Part shown: positions 54,636 to 63,068 of the stretch, in pieces
Layout of the letters: each line of letters starts with the position of its first letter
Numbering within the stretch: position 1 is the stretch's first letter
Source: an uncultured Lachnospiraceae bacterium
GTDB lineage: Bacteria; Bacillota; Clostridia; Lachnospirales; Lachnospiraceae
Direction: 5' to 3'
NCBI GenBank assembly: GCA_949740725.1
Contig: CATJIO010000104.1
Location: 1 to 64,000 of the forward strand
Length of the DNA stretch: 64,000 nucleotides
Translations under genes and position numbers: made by a program
The notes under the pieces: model-generated
Seen by the model: only the letters and a program-made list of their open reading frames with translations
Databases searched by the model: none
Told to the model about the DNA's origin: nothing

Positions 54636-55457
54636 ATGCAGAAGTTAAAGAATCAGCATCTGTCAGAAGTATTTGCATACCTGGCGCCGGAACCGGAGTT
54701 TAATCTGTTTGCGATTGGAGATTTGGAGCAGTTTGGGATGAAAGATGAGAATGTCGCTGGCTATACTGACGATTCCTGGGTACCTGGCACTGTACTTCCT
54801 TACTTTTTGCTTAATTATCGGGGGAATTTTTTGGTGTACAGCCATGACTCGAACTACGATGCCAAGAGGGTAGGCGAATTTTTGACAAAAGAGCAACCTA
54901 TCAATATTAGCGGAAAAGATGATTTGATCGCTTCTCTGTTGCCCTGGATGGAGGAGAGGGAGAGGAAGTTAACCTATCTGGCGAGGCTGAACCAGGTGAC
55001 TCAAGAGCAGATCAGGAAGACGGGAAGCCTGCTGTCCCAGGTGAAGAGACTGAAGGAGGAGGACATTCCGGCGATTTATGACTTGTATGTTCAGATCGAT
55101 GAGTTTGCAGCAACCTATCGGAATAGGCCGAGAGAAATTTGCTGTCAGGACATCCGCATGAATGTGCTTACACTGGGGAGAAGCTATGGGATATATGAGC
55201 AGGGAAAACTGGTTTCCATAGCCCAGACCTCAGCGGAAAACCGGAGGTCGGCGATGGTGATTGGCGTAGCTACTCTGCCGGACTTTCGGAGAAAAGGGTA
55301 TGCCAGGGCAGCGGTAATAGGGCTGTGTCAGGATTGCCTGAGCGAGGGGAAGGAATTTTTATGCCTGTTTTACAATAGCCCTGCGGCAGGTGTGATCTAT
55401 CACTCCATCGGATTCCAGGATTTGGGATGTTATACTATGCTTCAGAATCCGATATAG
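54636..55457 (+). CDS. GNAT-family N-acetyltransferase
   Basis: The 273-residue protein has a divergent N-terminal half (1-130) and a C-terminal GNAT domain (about 140-270) with the acetyl-CoA loop RRKGYARAAV (about 222-231) and YNSPAAGVIYHSIGFQDLG. This two-part form occurs in GNAT proteins of Firmicutes whose substrates are mostly unknown. AAGGAGGAAG precedes the ATG. It is monocistronic with its own strong promoter. Confidence 0.85.
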   Translation: MQKLKNQHLSEVFAYLAPEPEFNLFAIGDLEQFGMKDENVAGYTDDSWVPGTVLPYFLLNYRGNFLVYSHDSNYDAKRVGEFLTKEQPINISGKDDLIASLLPWMEERERKLTYLARLNQVTQEQIRKTGSLLSQVKRLKEEDIPAIYDLYVQIDEFAATYRNRPREICCQDIRMNVLTLGRSYGIYEQGKLVSIAQTSAENRRSAMVIGVATLPDFRRKGYARAAVIGLCQDCLSEGKEFLCLFYNSPAAGVIYHSIGFQDLGCYTMLQNPI

Positions 55458-55552
55458 GGAGACCGAACAAAAATCCGCTATGGCGGATAAATGGTTGGAG
55501 GAGACCAACGACCTGCCGAAGGCCATGAGGGCGGTGAAACAAACACAGTTTA

Positions 55553-56431
55553 TCAGGGACGTTTTGGTCTTGCCGCTATGCCGATTCCCAAACCGCCCTG
55601 CCCGATATGGCAGGACACGCCCAGAGACAGATCATCACACATAACTTCCATCCCGGGGAAGGCTTCCTGGATCTCCTCTACCCACAGGGCAGTATCTTCT
55701 GGAGATGAACTGGAGGCCGCCATGAGGGTGATCTCGCCCCTTTCCCAGGCCTCTTTAAAACGAGTTTCCAGATCATGGCGTATGGCTTCGATCATGGTCT
55801 TTTTGGCCTTGGCAAAGCCGCGGCATTTCTTAAAGGCATCCAGACTTCCCACATCTAGCTTTAAAATGGGTTTGATATTCAAAATTGTTCCCAGAGCCGC
55901 GGCGGAGGGAGTGATTCTTCCTCCCTTTTTCAGATGCTCCAGGGTCTGGACGCCGATGTAGATCACCATATCCATTTTGGAAGCCTCGATGATTGTCTTG
56001 ATTTCTCCGGCAGAATATCCTTCCTCAATCAGCTCCAGGGCATCCAGAATGGAGCGGTGCATGGGCGTGGAAACCCGGCCATTATCCACTACGAATACCC
56101 GGCCTTCATAGGGTTCATCCTGGGCCAGGGCAGAGGCGGTGGCACAGGAGCCGCTTAAGCCGCTGCTGATGGGAAAGTAGAGAATGGATTCATATTCCAT
56201 GAGCGCCTTATCCCACAGAGCCATTACCTCTGCTGGGGAGGGCTGGGAGGTGGAGATCTCCGCGCCAGAATCTAGCTTCCGGAAAAAATCCTCCCGGCTT
56301 AAGGTAACATCCTCGTAGAAGCACTCCTCCCCGATGAAAAAGGGCATAGGAAGGACAATAATTCCCAGTTCTCCGGCCATTTTCTGGGAAATGCTGCTGT
56401 GGCTGTCTGTAATGATTCCGATGGGCTTCAT
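55553..56431 (-). CDS. DegV-family fatty-acid-binding protein
   Basis: The 292-residue protein has the DegV fold: IGIITDSHSSISQKMAGELGI at the start, the TSQPSPAEV lipid-site motif (about residues 59-67) and FVVDNGRVSTPM. DegV/FakB proteins bind a fatty acid and present it to the FakA kinase for phosphorylation. AAGGAG is 8 nt before the ATG. It lies 78 nt downstream of the tetR gene in the same direction and is probably controlled with it. Confidence 0.92.
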   Translation of the reverse strand: MKPIGIITDSHSSISQKMAGELGIIVLPMPFFIGEECFYEDVTLSREDFFRKLDSGAEISTSQPSPAEVMALWDKALMEYESILYFPISSGLSGSCATASALAQDEPYEGRVFVVDNGRVSTPMHRSILDALELIEEGYSAGEIKTIIEASKMDMVIYIGVQTLEHLKKGGRITPSAAALGTILNIKPILKLDVGSLDAFKKCRGFAKAKKTMIEAIRHDLETRFKEAWERGEITLMAASSSSPEDTALWVEEIQEAFPGMEVMCDDLSLGVSCHIGQGGLGIGIAARPKRP

Positions 56432-56509
56432 AGTTCATTCTCCTTTTTACATGTTGTCGGACAGGTATGAGATCCATTAAATCCATTAGATCTTAAGTCC
56501 AAGAAGTGG

Positions 56510-57067
56510 CTACATTTTCGGAAACAGGCGACAGCATAGTTTTGCCATATCTCCACGATTTTCTTTCATTCCCTTTTGGTACCAGTCCTGTATAATATTC
56601 AGCAGAGCGCCCCACCAGCCGAGGATGGCATAGCGGGTCATCACATCCAAATGGGCGTAGTGCTCCTGGATGTAGGCGCTGACATTCAGATACTCATTTC
56701 GCTGCAGGCCGGCCTTCAGCATCAGTCCAAATTCCTGATGGTTATCCTCCACAAGCTGGAATATCTGGAGGTACAGCTCCTCAGGATTATCCTCGTGGAT
56801 AGCAGTCATAACTATCTGGGTAAAGCCGCTTAAGAGCTGCTGGGCCAGATCGGATAATACTGCCTCTTTAGAGGAAAAGTTCCGGTAAAATGCAGTGCGG
56901 GAAACGCCGGAACGGCGGACAATCTCCGTGATGGAAATTTTATCAAAGGGCTTTTCTCCCATCAGATGCACCAGAGCGGAATGAATGCATTCCTTTGTGA
57001 TGCGGTTGGTTTCTTCATTGGACAGCCGTAGCATATCCCGTTTTTGAAGTTCGTTTTTTTCCTCCAT
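56510..57067 (-). CDS. TetR/AcrR-family transcriptional regulator
   Basis: The 185-residue protein has an N-terminal helix-turn-helix (about residues 18-62, KISITEIVRRSGVSRTAFYRNFSSKEAVLSDL) and a C-terminal TetR_C-type ligand domain. A consensus minus-strand promoter and a perfect palindrome TTACATATGTAA just after its expected start suggest autorepression. It probably also controls the downstream DegV gene and perhaps the divergent PatB-type lyase at 57278. Confidence 0.9.
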   Translation of the reverse strand: MEEKNELQKRDMLRLSNEETNRITKECIHSALVHLMGEKPFDKISITEIVRRSGVSRTAFYRNFSSKEAVLSDLAQQLLSGFTQIVMTAIHEDNPEELYLQIFQLVEDNHQEFGLMLKAGLQRNEYLNVSAYIQEHYAHLDVMTRYAILGWWGALLNIIQDWYQKGMKENRGDMAKLCCRLFPKM

Positions 57068-57085
57068 AAGGCGATGTACCTTTCC

Positions 57086-57162
57086 TGCATATGCATGGTA
57101 CGGTTTTAGTGTTACATATGTAAACTCGATACGATTGTAATGCAGGAGAAAACAAATGTCAA
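57086..57162 (-). promoter_or_regulatory. tetR promoter and palindromic operators
   Basis: On the minus strand TTGACA (57157-57162), 17 nt and TACAAT (57134-57139) form a near-perfect promoter. TTACATATGTAA (57112-57123) is a perfect 12-bp palindrome at the predicted start, and TGCATATGCA (57086-57095) is a second palindrome in the leader. The plus-strand promoter for the lyase is probably TG-extended TATGAT at 57208-57213. Confidence 0.7.
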
Positions 57163-57277
57163 TGGGAAATATTCATGGAAATTTGTGTCATATTTGGCGA
57201 TTTGTGCTATGATATTAGCAGCATCTTTTATGAGTAAAGGATGTATGAAGGGATAGGCAAGAGAAAGGTGGGATTTG

Positions 57278-58486
57278 ATGATGAAATATGATTTTACTAC
57301 GCTCATAGACCGGGCGGGGAAGGACTCCATCGCAGTGGACAGCCTGGGCAAGGGCGGGGCGGCTCCGGGAACGCCGAAGGAGGGCTTTCCCCTGATCCCT
57401 ATGTGGATCGCGGATATGAGCTTTGCCACGGCGCCTTCCGTGACGGAGGCTATTGCCGCCAGGCTCAGTCACCCTGTATTTGGATATTTTTACCCCAGGG
57501 AAGAGTATTATGATTCCATTATCCGCTGGCAGGAGAGCAGGAATGGAGTAACAGATCTAACCAAGGAAGCCATCGGCTATGAAAATGGCGTCTTAGGCTG
57601 TGTGGCCTCGGCGGCAGATGCCTTCTGCTCTCCTGGGGATAAGATCTTGCTCCATGCGCCCACTTATGTGGGATTTACCAGCACATTGGAAAACAAAGGC
57701 TACCATCTGATACTCAGTCATCTGGTTCAGGATGAGAAGGGCGTCTGGAGAATGGATTATGAGGATATGGACAGAAAGTTGAAGGAGCATTCCATCCATA
57801 TGGCGGTATTTTGCTCGCCTCATAATCCCTCGGGCCGAGTGTGGGAGCGGTGGGAGATCCAGAAAGCTATGGAGATTTACCGGGACAATGACTGTGTGGT
57901 GATTTCCGACGAAATCTGGTCAGACCTGCTGCTGAACGGACATTGTCATATCCCTACTCAGTCAGTGTCAGAAGATGCCAGAAACCGGACCATTGCCGTC
58001 TATGCGCCTTCCAAAACCTTTAATCTGGCGGGACTGGTGGGATCCTATCACATTGTTTATAACCAATACCTTCATGACCGTCTGAAAAAACAGTCCTCCT
58101 TGAGTCACTACAATTCTCAGAATGTGCTGTCTATGCATGCCCTCATCGGTGCTTACCAGCCAGAGGGGCGGCAATGGGTAGACGAACTCTGCCAAGTATT
58201 AAGCAGGAATGTAAACTATGCTTATGATTACATCCAAGAGAATTTTCACGGGGTGAGTTTGGCAAAGCCAGAGGGCACTTATATGCTCTTTCTGGATTGC
58301 GAAGCATGGTGCAGGGAGCACGGGAGGACACTGGACGAGCTATTAAAGGCTGGCTGGGATGTAGGCGTAGCCTGGCAGGATGGCCGTCCATTCCATGGAG
58401 CCTGGGGAATCCGGATGAATCTGGCTTTGCCCTACAGCCTGGTGGAAGAGGCGATGGGGCGGCTTAAGGAGCACGTGTTTTCATAA
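57278..58486 (+). CDS. PatB/MalY-family cystathionine beta-lyase / aminotransferase
   Basis: The 402-residue PLP enzyme has MWIADMSFATAPSVTEAI, SPHNPSGRVW (about residues 186-195), SDEIWSDLLLNGH (about 217-229) and the PLP-lysine motif APSKTFNLAGL (Lys about 248). PatB/MalY proteins cleave C-S bonds of cystathionine or related thioethers and can act as regulators. ATG 57278 follows AAAGGTGG; TTG 57275 and ATG 57281 are alternatives. It is divergent from tetR-degV. Confidence 0.92.
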   Translation: MMKYDFTTLIDRAGKDSIAVDSLGKGGAAPGTPKEGFPLIPMWIADMSFATAPSVTEAIAARLSHPVFGYFYPREEYYDSIIRWQESRNGVTDLTKEAIGYENGVLGCVASAADAFCSPGDKILLHAPTYVGFTSTLENKGYHLILSHLVQDEKGVWRMDYEDMDRKLKEHSIHMAVFCSPHNPSGRVWERWEIQKAMEIYRDNDCVVISDEIWSDLLLNGHCHIPTQSVSEDARNRTIAVYAPSKTFNLAGLVGSYHIVYNQYLHDRLKKQSSLSHYNSQNVLSMHALIGAYQPEGRQWVDELCQVLSRNVNYAYDYIQENFHGVSLAKPEGTYMLFLDCEAWCREHGRTLDELLKAGWDVGVAWQDGRPFHGAWGIRMNLALPYSLVEEAMGRLKEHVFS

Positions 58487-58528
58487 ACAGGGTATCTTAA
58501 CTTCTCGGTTGCTGTGTACATGCAAATA

Positions 58529-58540
58529 TTTGTATACAAA
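58529..58540 (+). promoter_or_regulatory. TTTGTATACAAA operator before the YhcH-family gene
   Basis: A perfect 12-bp palindrome with a GTATAC core lies 92 nt upstream of the gene, preceded by a related GTGTACATG. The core equals the site at 3651-3656 next to the GntR gene. Confidence 0.65.
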
Positions 58541-58631
58541 CGCTGGCCAATTCCTTTCTATTATGGTAAAATAAAACTATGATTAAGCAGGAGCCGGATA
58601 GGCTGTCCTGAGAAAGGGAAGGTATTTTATC

Positions 58632-59096
58632 ATGATTTTATCCTCATTAAATGCAGTAACATGTCCTTACAAGTATCCGGAAGGGATTCAGAAAGCTATT
58701 GACTGGCTGAAAAATAACGATCTGGCCTCCATGGCTGCCGGCACCTACGAGATCGAAGGGCGGGATATCTACGCCATGATCCAGGAGATCACCACACAGC
58801 CGGTGGAAGAGCGCCGGGCAGAGAGGCACGATTTGTATTTGGACATCCAGTATATTGTATCTGGCATCGAGCGAATGGGCTATGCTCCTTATACTGGATC
58901 CGAGGAGATTTTGGAAAACCCAGAGGGGAAGGATGCCTGTTTCTATAAGAATTTAAAGGGAGAAAACTTTGTAGACGTTACCGCTGGTTCTTACTGCATC
59001 TTTTTCTCCAATGATATCCACCGTCCATGCGCCGCTGCTGGTGAGCCTGTAGCAGTGAAAAAAGTGGTGCTGAAGGTAAAGGAATCCCTACTGTAG
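58632..59096 (+). CDS. YhcH/YjgK/YiaL-family protein
   Basis: The 154-residue cupin-fold protein (DUF386) has RHDLYLDIQYIVSGIERMGYAP, a C-terminal metal-binding pattern around FFSNDIHRPCAAAG and VKKVVLKVK. Relatives act in sialic acid or other sugar catabolism, possibly as epimerases or hydrolases, and form beta-galactosidase small subunits in some bacteria. GGAAGG precedes the ATG. No sugar genes are adjacent, but the operator upstream suggests sugar-responsive control. Confidence 0.9.
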   Translation: MILSSLNAVTCPYKYPEGIQKAIDWLKNNDLASMAAGTYEIEGRDIYAMIQEITTQPVEERRAERHDLYLDIQYIVSGIERMGYAPYTGSEEILENPEGKDACFYKNLKGENFVDVTAGSYCIFFSNDIHRPCAAAGEPVAVKKVVLKVKESLL

Positions 59097-59140
59097 GGAG
59101 TAGTGTTGATTCGCAGATACAAATAGTGTGATAAAAAATA

Positions 59141-59190
59141 AGGAGCCGTTGCAAAATAGATGAGTAATCATCTACGAAGCAATGGCTCCT
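59141..59190. terminator. Hairpin terminator after the YhcH-family gene
   Basis: A 12-bp stem (59141-59152 with 59179-59190, one G-U) encloses a second stem AGATGA/TCATCT. The T run is weak. On the minus strand it overlaps the end of a membrane-protein remnant. Confidence 0.65.
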
Positions 59191-59338
59191 CATTTGTGCG
59201 CTTGTCATTGAAACGAAAATTGGACTTTTGAAGAATACGGAATAATGGAAGACAAAGAAGAACGGTGATGATGTAGTCTAATACTGCAAAGATAAAATTG
59301 CCGATAAAAGCTGCCTTATTTACAGAAAACAATAATAT
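59168..59338 (-). pseudogene. Membrane-protein C-terminal remnant (ECF S-component-like)
   Basis: The minus strand reads 56 residues with a helix pair and a basic end (VNKAAFIGNFIFAVLDYIIT, then RILQKSNFRFND), like the last helices of an ECF S-component. A stop lies directly before it (59339-59341) and no start or RBS fits. Remaining sequence in 59191-59493 holds a hairpin (59361-59399) and nothing else recognisable. Confidence 0.4.
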
Positions 59339-59360
59339 TCAGCATAATCTAGATGTAGCA

Positions 59361-59399
59361 GGGCAAGCGCACATCCGTTGTCCGGATATGCGCCTGCCC
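59361..59399. repeat. Inverted repeat
   Basis: GGGCA-GCGCA-TCCG pairs with CGGA-TGCGC-TGCCC across single mismatches, with a TTGT loop. No T run on either side; role unknown. Confidence 0.55.
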
Positions 59400-59493
59400 C
59401 ACAGTCCACGAATTCTAATGGGGCCCGGGAACTAACTGCCAGGCCTGCGAATTCAAAGGGATAACGACGAACAAAAGGAGCTCTGCAGCGGGC

Positions 59494-60237
59494 CTACTCC
59501 TGCCCGAACAACCGGTTGTAGATTTCTTCAGTAAGTAAATCCACATAGGCAGGATCTGGAAGATCATTCTCCGTGATCAGATAATCCTGAATCAGTTCAT
59601 AACGCTTTAAGCTCAGCTCCTCCGGCCCTTCTTCAGCCAGAGATTCGCCGGATGCCTTTGCATCCTCTTTCAGCTGCTGGTCAATCAGCAGGGCAGAGTG
59701 AGCGGCTAAAAAGGCAGTGATCCGGTTTTCTGTTTCTTGATTTTCCTGGACAGCCTCTTCCTTCATGATGGCGGCACTCTTCCGGGTCTTGATGCAGATG
59801 TACAAACTGCTGATGCCCATCAAGCCGAGAACAACGGTAAAAATCAGCCTGGAGGAGGAGGATACCGGGAGAACCCCAGCGGCAAAGACTCCAGCCAGTA
59901 GCAGTGTAGCACAGCCCATCAGGAGGAAGGCAGAGGCAGAGGATTTCATATCTTCATACCGGGAGGATTTTTTTACATAGACTGTGGAGAGGGAGGCACT
60001 CCTGGGAGAGGTTGACTGGCGATTTGCTGGAGGTATCCCTCCTTCACCCTCCTTTTCCCCTTCTATAGATTCCTCCATCCTGGCCATGGTCTCCAGGAAC
60101 TGCTGCCGGGCTTTTTCCTTTGCCTCCTTCTGGGCAGCCAAGGCGTCCTCGCGGGATCCATACAGAATACCGCCGCAGTCAGTACAGACCGTTATCCCTT
60201 CTACAAATTCCATATCACATTTCGGACAATATGGCAT
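59494..60237 (-). CDS. Zinc-ribbon membrane protein, unknown function
   Basis: The 247-residue protein starts with a zinc ribbon (YCPKCDMEF and CTDCGG, residues 3-23), continues with a charged coiled-coil segment (about 28-60) and a linker, then two membrane helices (about 100-122 and 130-148), and ends with an acidic helical region with NDLPDPAYVDLLTEEIYNRL. The ribbon would face the cytoplasm. AAGGAGA is 8 nt before the ATG. It is 88 nt behind the kinase-DegV fusion gene in the same direction. No function assigned. Confidence 0.8.
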   Translation of the reverse strand: MPYCPKCDMEFVEGITVCTDCGGILYGSREDALAAQKEAKEKARQQFLETMARMEESIEGEKEGEGGIPPANRQSTSPRSASLSTVYVKKSSRYEDMKSSASAFLLMGCATLLLAGVFAAGVLPVSSSSRLIFTVVLGLMGISSLYICIKTRKSAAIMKEEAVQENQETENRITAFLAAHSALLIDQQLKEDAKASGESLAEEGPEELSLKRYELIQDYLITENDLPDPAYVDLLTEEIYNRLFGQE

Positions 60238-60325
60238 ATCGAAATTCTCCTTCCTTCGTTATATGGCGTTAGCCAGGCATAACATTTTATCTGCGCTTGT
60301 TAAGCGCCTAAGGGCGATCTTGTAA

Positions 60326-63043
60326 TCAGCAGTTAGCTTCCGTGCTTGTACTTGAATCCAGCTTTGATGCCTCGGAGTAGGAGATAACCGCCCCATTTTT
60401 TCTCATAAACAACAATCCAAAGGAACCAGGACCGCAGTTACAGGCAATGGCAGAAGACGCTCTCTGTAGATAGACTCGCTCAAAGGGGCAATGCTGCTGT
60501 ACCACATCCTGAATGTATCTCAGGTTTTTTGCATCCATTCCAGCATAGGTAATGAACAGGATGCGGCGGTCAATACTTTTCGGGTTTGCTAGTACTTTTC
60601 GGATATAACGTTTTGCGACATGGGTAAAATTCCCCATCTCCATACTTTTGACCGCTATCTTGCTGTTTCGAAGACCAATGATGGGATGCAGCAGCAGCGC
60701 GTCACAGAGAATCTGTGTCCGTTTGGATATTCTCCCAGAGTGACACATCATATGGGTGCTGTCAATGATAAAATCGGATGAGATATAACGCCGTAGCTTT
60801 GTCACCGTACTTATGATTTCATCCTTTGCGGCGTGATTTTCTGCTTTATAGGCGGCATAGAGCACCGCCAGTCCCATGCTGCTGGACAAATGGCCGGAAT
60901 CTAGAACCGTAACATTTTCAAAAGATTTTGCCGCTTCGAGAGCATTGAAATATCCCTGGCTGGCATGCTTCGCCATGGTAATATGGATGATATTTTGGGC
61001 TTCGGTCAGCTTTTGGGCAAAGAATTTCTCATAATCCGCTATGTCTGGTGGCTGGGAATAACCGCTTTTTCCTGCGGCCAAATGCGACAATAATTCATCT
61101 GCTTTCAACTCCAGTTCATCCAGGAACCGTCCACCGTCCGTGTAGACATAGTAGGGACATACAGAAATATGAAATTCCTTCTTCAAAGATTCTGGAAGAT
61201 CGCATACGCTGTCGGTAGTTACCATAAGAGACACTCTCTTTGTCTGTTCAAAGATTAAGACATCCTTTCCGATTTCAGACTGGAGGGTCATCTCACTAAG
61301 CTTTACTAATTCCCTCGGCAAGATGCTCAAGACAGCAGCTTCCAGCAAGGCTCCGCTGACCGGTTTTGCCAGATAGCCACTGAATCCTTCTTTACGATAA
61401 AGGAGCTGGTTATCACTTCCCGCATTAGCAGTCAGCGCGATTACCGGTACATCTTGACACAATCCTGCAGGCTGTGTACGCAGTGCGTGAAGACATTGAA
61501 TCCCATCCATTTCTGGCATCAAATGGTCCATCAGAATGGCATCATAGTGTTGAATCTGTGTCAGTCTCAGACAATCAACAGCGCTTAATGCTGTGTCTAG
61601 ATGAATCTTTGTGGCGGAAAGCAGTTTTCGCACGACCATAAGATTCATTTCATTATCATCCACAACAAGAATATGGGCCTCCGGCGCCTCAAAACTCTGC
61701 CGGTATTGTTCTCCCTCATGGTTTTTCATACGGGATGCAAGAGTGAAGTTTCCCAATGCCTTATCATCTACAATATCCTGCTCTAACATAACAAGAAATG
61801 TGGAACCTTTGGTATAGACGCTGTTGACACTGATCTCTCCGCCCATCAGCTCCACCAGCTGATGAACAATACTAAGGCCTAGCCCAGTACCTTCAATATG
61901 ACGGTTTTTTTCTTCATTTACTCGTTTAAATGCATTAAAGATATAAGGGATGTTTTCCTTTTTCACTCCCTGGCCAGTATCTTCCACAGAGTACCAGACG
62001 CGAACCCGGTTAACGCCTAAGCGTTCGCACCAGATGGAAAGGGTCACGGATCCTCTACTGGTATACTTTACTGCATTATTCAGCAGGTTGATCAGTATCT
62101 GTTTGATCCGTATCTCATCACCACAGAGCATACTGGGAATAGAAGAATCCACATGTAGCTGGAATTCCAGGCCCTTTTCCCTGGCTTTAATCCAGACCAT
62201 ATTGACGATCTCGGAAAAAAGAGCGCCTGTCTCATAGGAAACATTGACGATCTCCATTTTCCCTGATTTTATCTTGGATAAATCAAGAATATCGTTGATC
62301 AGTGTAAGGAGCAATTTACTGGCGCCCTGAATATTTCTTGCATTTTCAGCAACATCATCGGGAATCTCTCCCCGAAGGATGATTTCATTTAATCCAATGA
62401 TGGTGTTGATCGGCGTGCGGATCTCGTGGCTCATGCTGGAGAAGAAATTATTTTCCGCCTTGTTTAATTCTTCAATCTCCTTCTTCTGCTGTCTGGAAAG
62501 CTCATTTTCTTTCTCATAAAGCTTGGTTACAAACAAAAGTAGTATGCTGGTCAGCATACCTACCAGAATAACCGAGACAGCGGAGCAGAAGAACGAATGG
62601 CCTAGCGTAGCTTGTACGGTGGATTCCGGAAAATAATAAGCAACGTAATAACACACTAGGGTTTCTACTATACAAAGCAGAAAAAGAAATGCCTTCCGCC
62701 GTCCGTCCAGAGTGATGATGATATAGATGAAACAGAGCACGAACCACTCAGGTACTCCGCTGTAGAATCCTCCTGCTGTAAAAAAGCTTACCGGGAAAAG
62801 TAGAAGAAGCAGGAGCGAAATTACCGTAGCTCCCGCATTAATGCATTCTTTTCGAATACTAATCTTCACAATCGTTGCAATACAGACAAGACTGGCTGCC
62901 ATAATTGCCAGATTGATGAGATTTCTTCCCATAGTCAGTATGATTGTCAACGCAACCATGCAGATACCTGTGACTACACGGAACATGCGTTCTTGAAGAC
63001 TAATTTTATGGTCAAAGATTATTTCAAACCATTTTGTAAACAC
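60326..63043 (-). CDS. Hybrid histidine kinase-receiver fused to a DegV domain
   Basis: The 905-residue protein has about six membrane helices (residues 22-172), a short coiled coil (175-198), HisKA with SHEIRTPINTIIG (His about 206), an HATPase with DTGQGVK and GTGLGLSI, a receiver (about 454-575; LVVDDNEMN, LMDHLMPEMDG, LAKPVS) and then a complete DegV/EDD domain (about 604-890; VTTDSVCDLPESL, SGYSQPPDIADY, LDSGHLSSSMGLAV, HSGRIS). The DegV part would bind a fatty acid, linking lipid state to kinase signalling. The GTG start has GGAGG about 10 nt upstream. It is co-directional with an upstream HPt protein gene 26 nt away, which may be its phosphorelay partner. Confidence 0.93.
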   Translation of the reverse strand: MFTKWFEIIFDHKISLQERMFRVVTGICMVALTIILTMGRNLINLAIMAASLVCIATIVKISIRKECINAGATVISLLLLLLFPVSFFTAGGFYSGVPEWFVLCFIYIIITLDGRRKAFLFLLCIVETLVCYYVAYYFPESTVQATLGHSFFCSAVSVILVGMLTSILLLFVTKLYEKENELSRQQKKEIEELNKAENNFFSSMSHEIRTPINTIIGLNEIILRGEIPDDVAENARNIQGASKLLLTLINDILDLSKIKSGKMEIVNVSYETGALFSEIVNMVWIKAREKGLEFQLHVDSSIPSMLCGDEIRIKQILINLLNNAVKYTSRGSVTLSIWCERLGVNRVRVWYSVEDTGQGVKKENIPYIFNAFKRVNEEKNRHIEGTGLGLSIVHQLVELMGGEISVNSVYTKGSTFLVMLEQDIVDDKALGNFTLASRMKNHEGEQYRQSFEAPEAHILVVDDNEMNLMVVRKLLSATKIHLDTALSAVDCLRLTQIQHYDAILMDHLMPEMDGIQCLHALRTQPAGLCQDVPVIALTANAGSDNQLLYRKEGFSGYLAKPVSGALLEAAVLSILPRELVKLSEMTLQSEIGKDVLIFEQTKRVSLMVTTDSVCDLPESLKKEFHISVCPYYVYTDGGRFLDELELKADELLSHLAAGKSGYSQPPDIADYEKFFAQKLTEAQNIIHITMAKHASQGYFNALEAAKSFENVTVLDSGHLSSSMGLAVLYAAYKAENHAAKDEIISTVTKLRRYISSDFIIDSTHMMCHSGRISKRTQILCDALLLHPIIGLRNSKIAVKSMEMGNFTHVAKRYIRKVLANPKSIDRRILFITYAGMDAKNLRYIQDVVQQHCPFERVYLQRASSAIACNCGPGSFGLLFMRKNGAVISYSEASKLDSSTSTEANC

Positions 63044-63068
63044 ACCAGTACTTCCTCCTATTTTTCAT

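Noticed and set aside
60326..63043. Kinase-DegV fusion as an assembly artefact
   Set aside because: The frame is continuous with a natural linker, codon use does not change, and no start signal precedes the DegV part; kept as a genuine fusion pending read-level confirmation.
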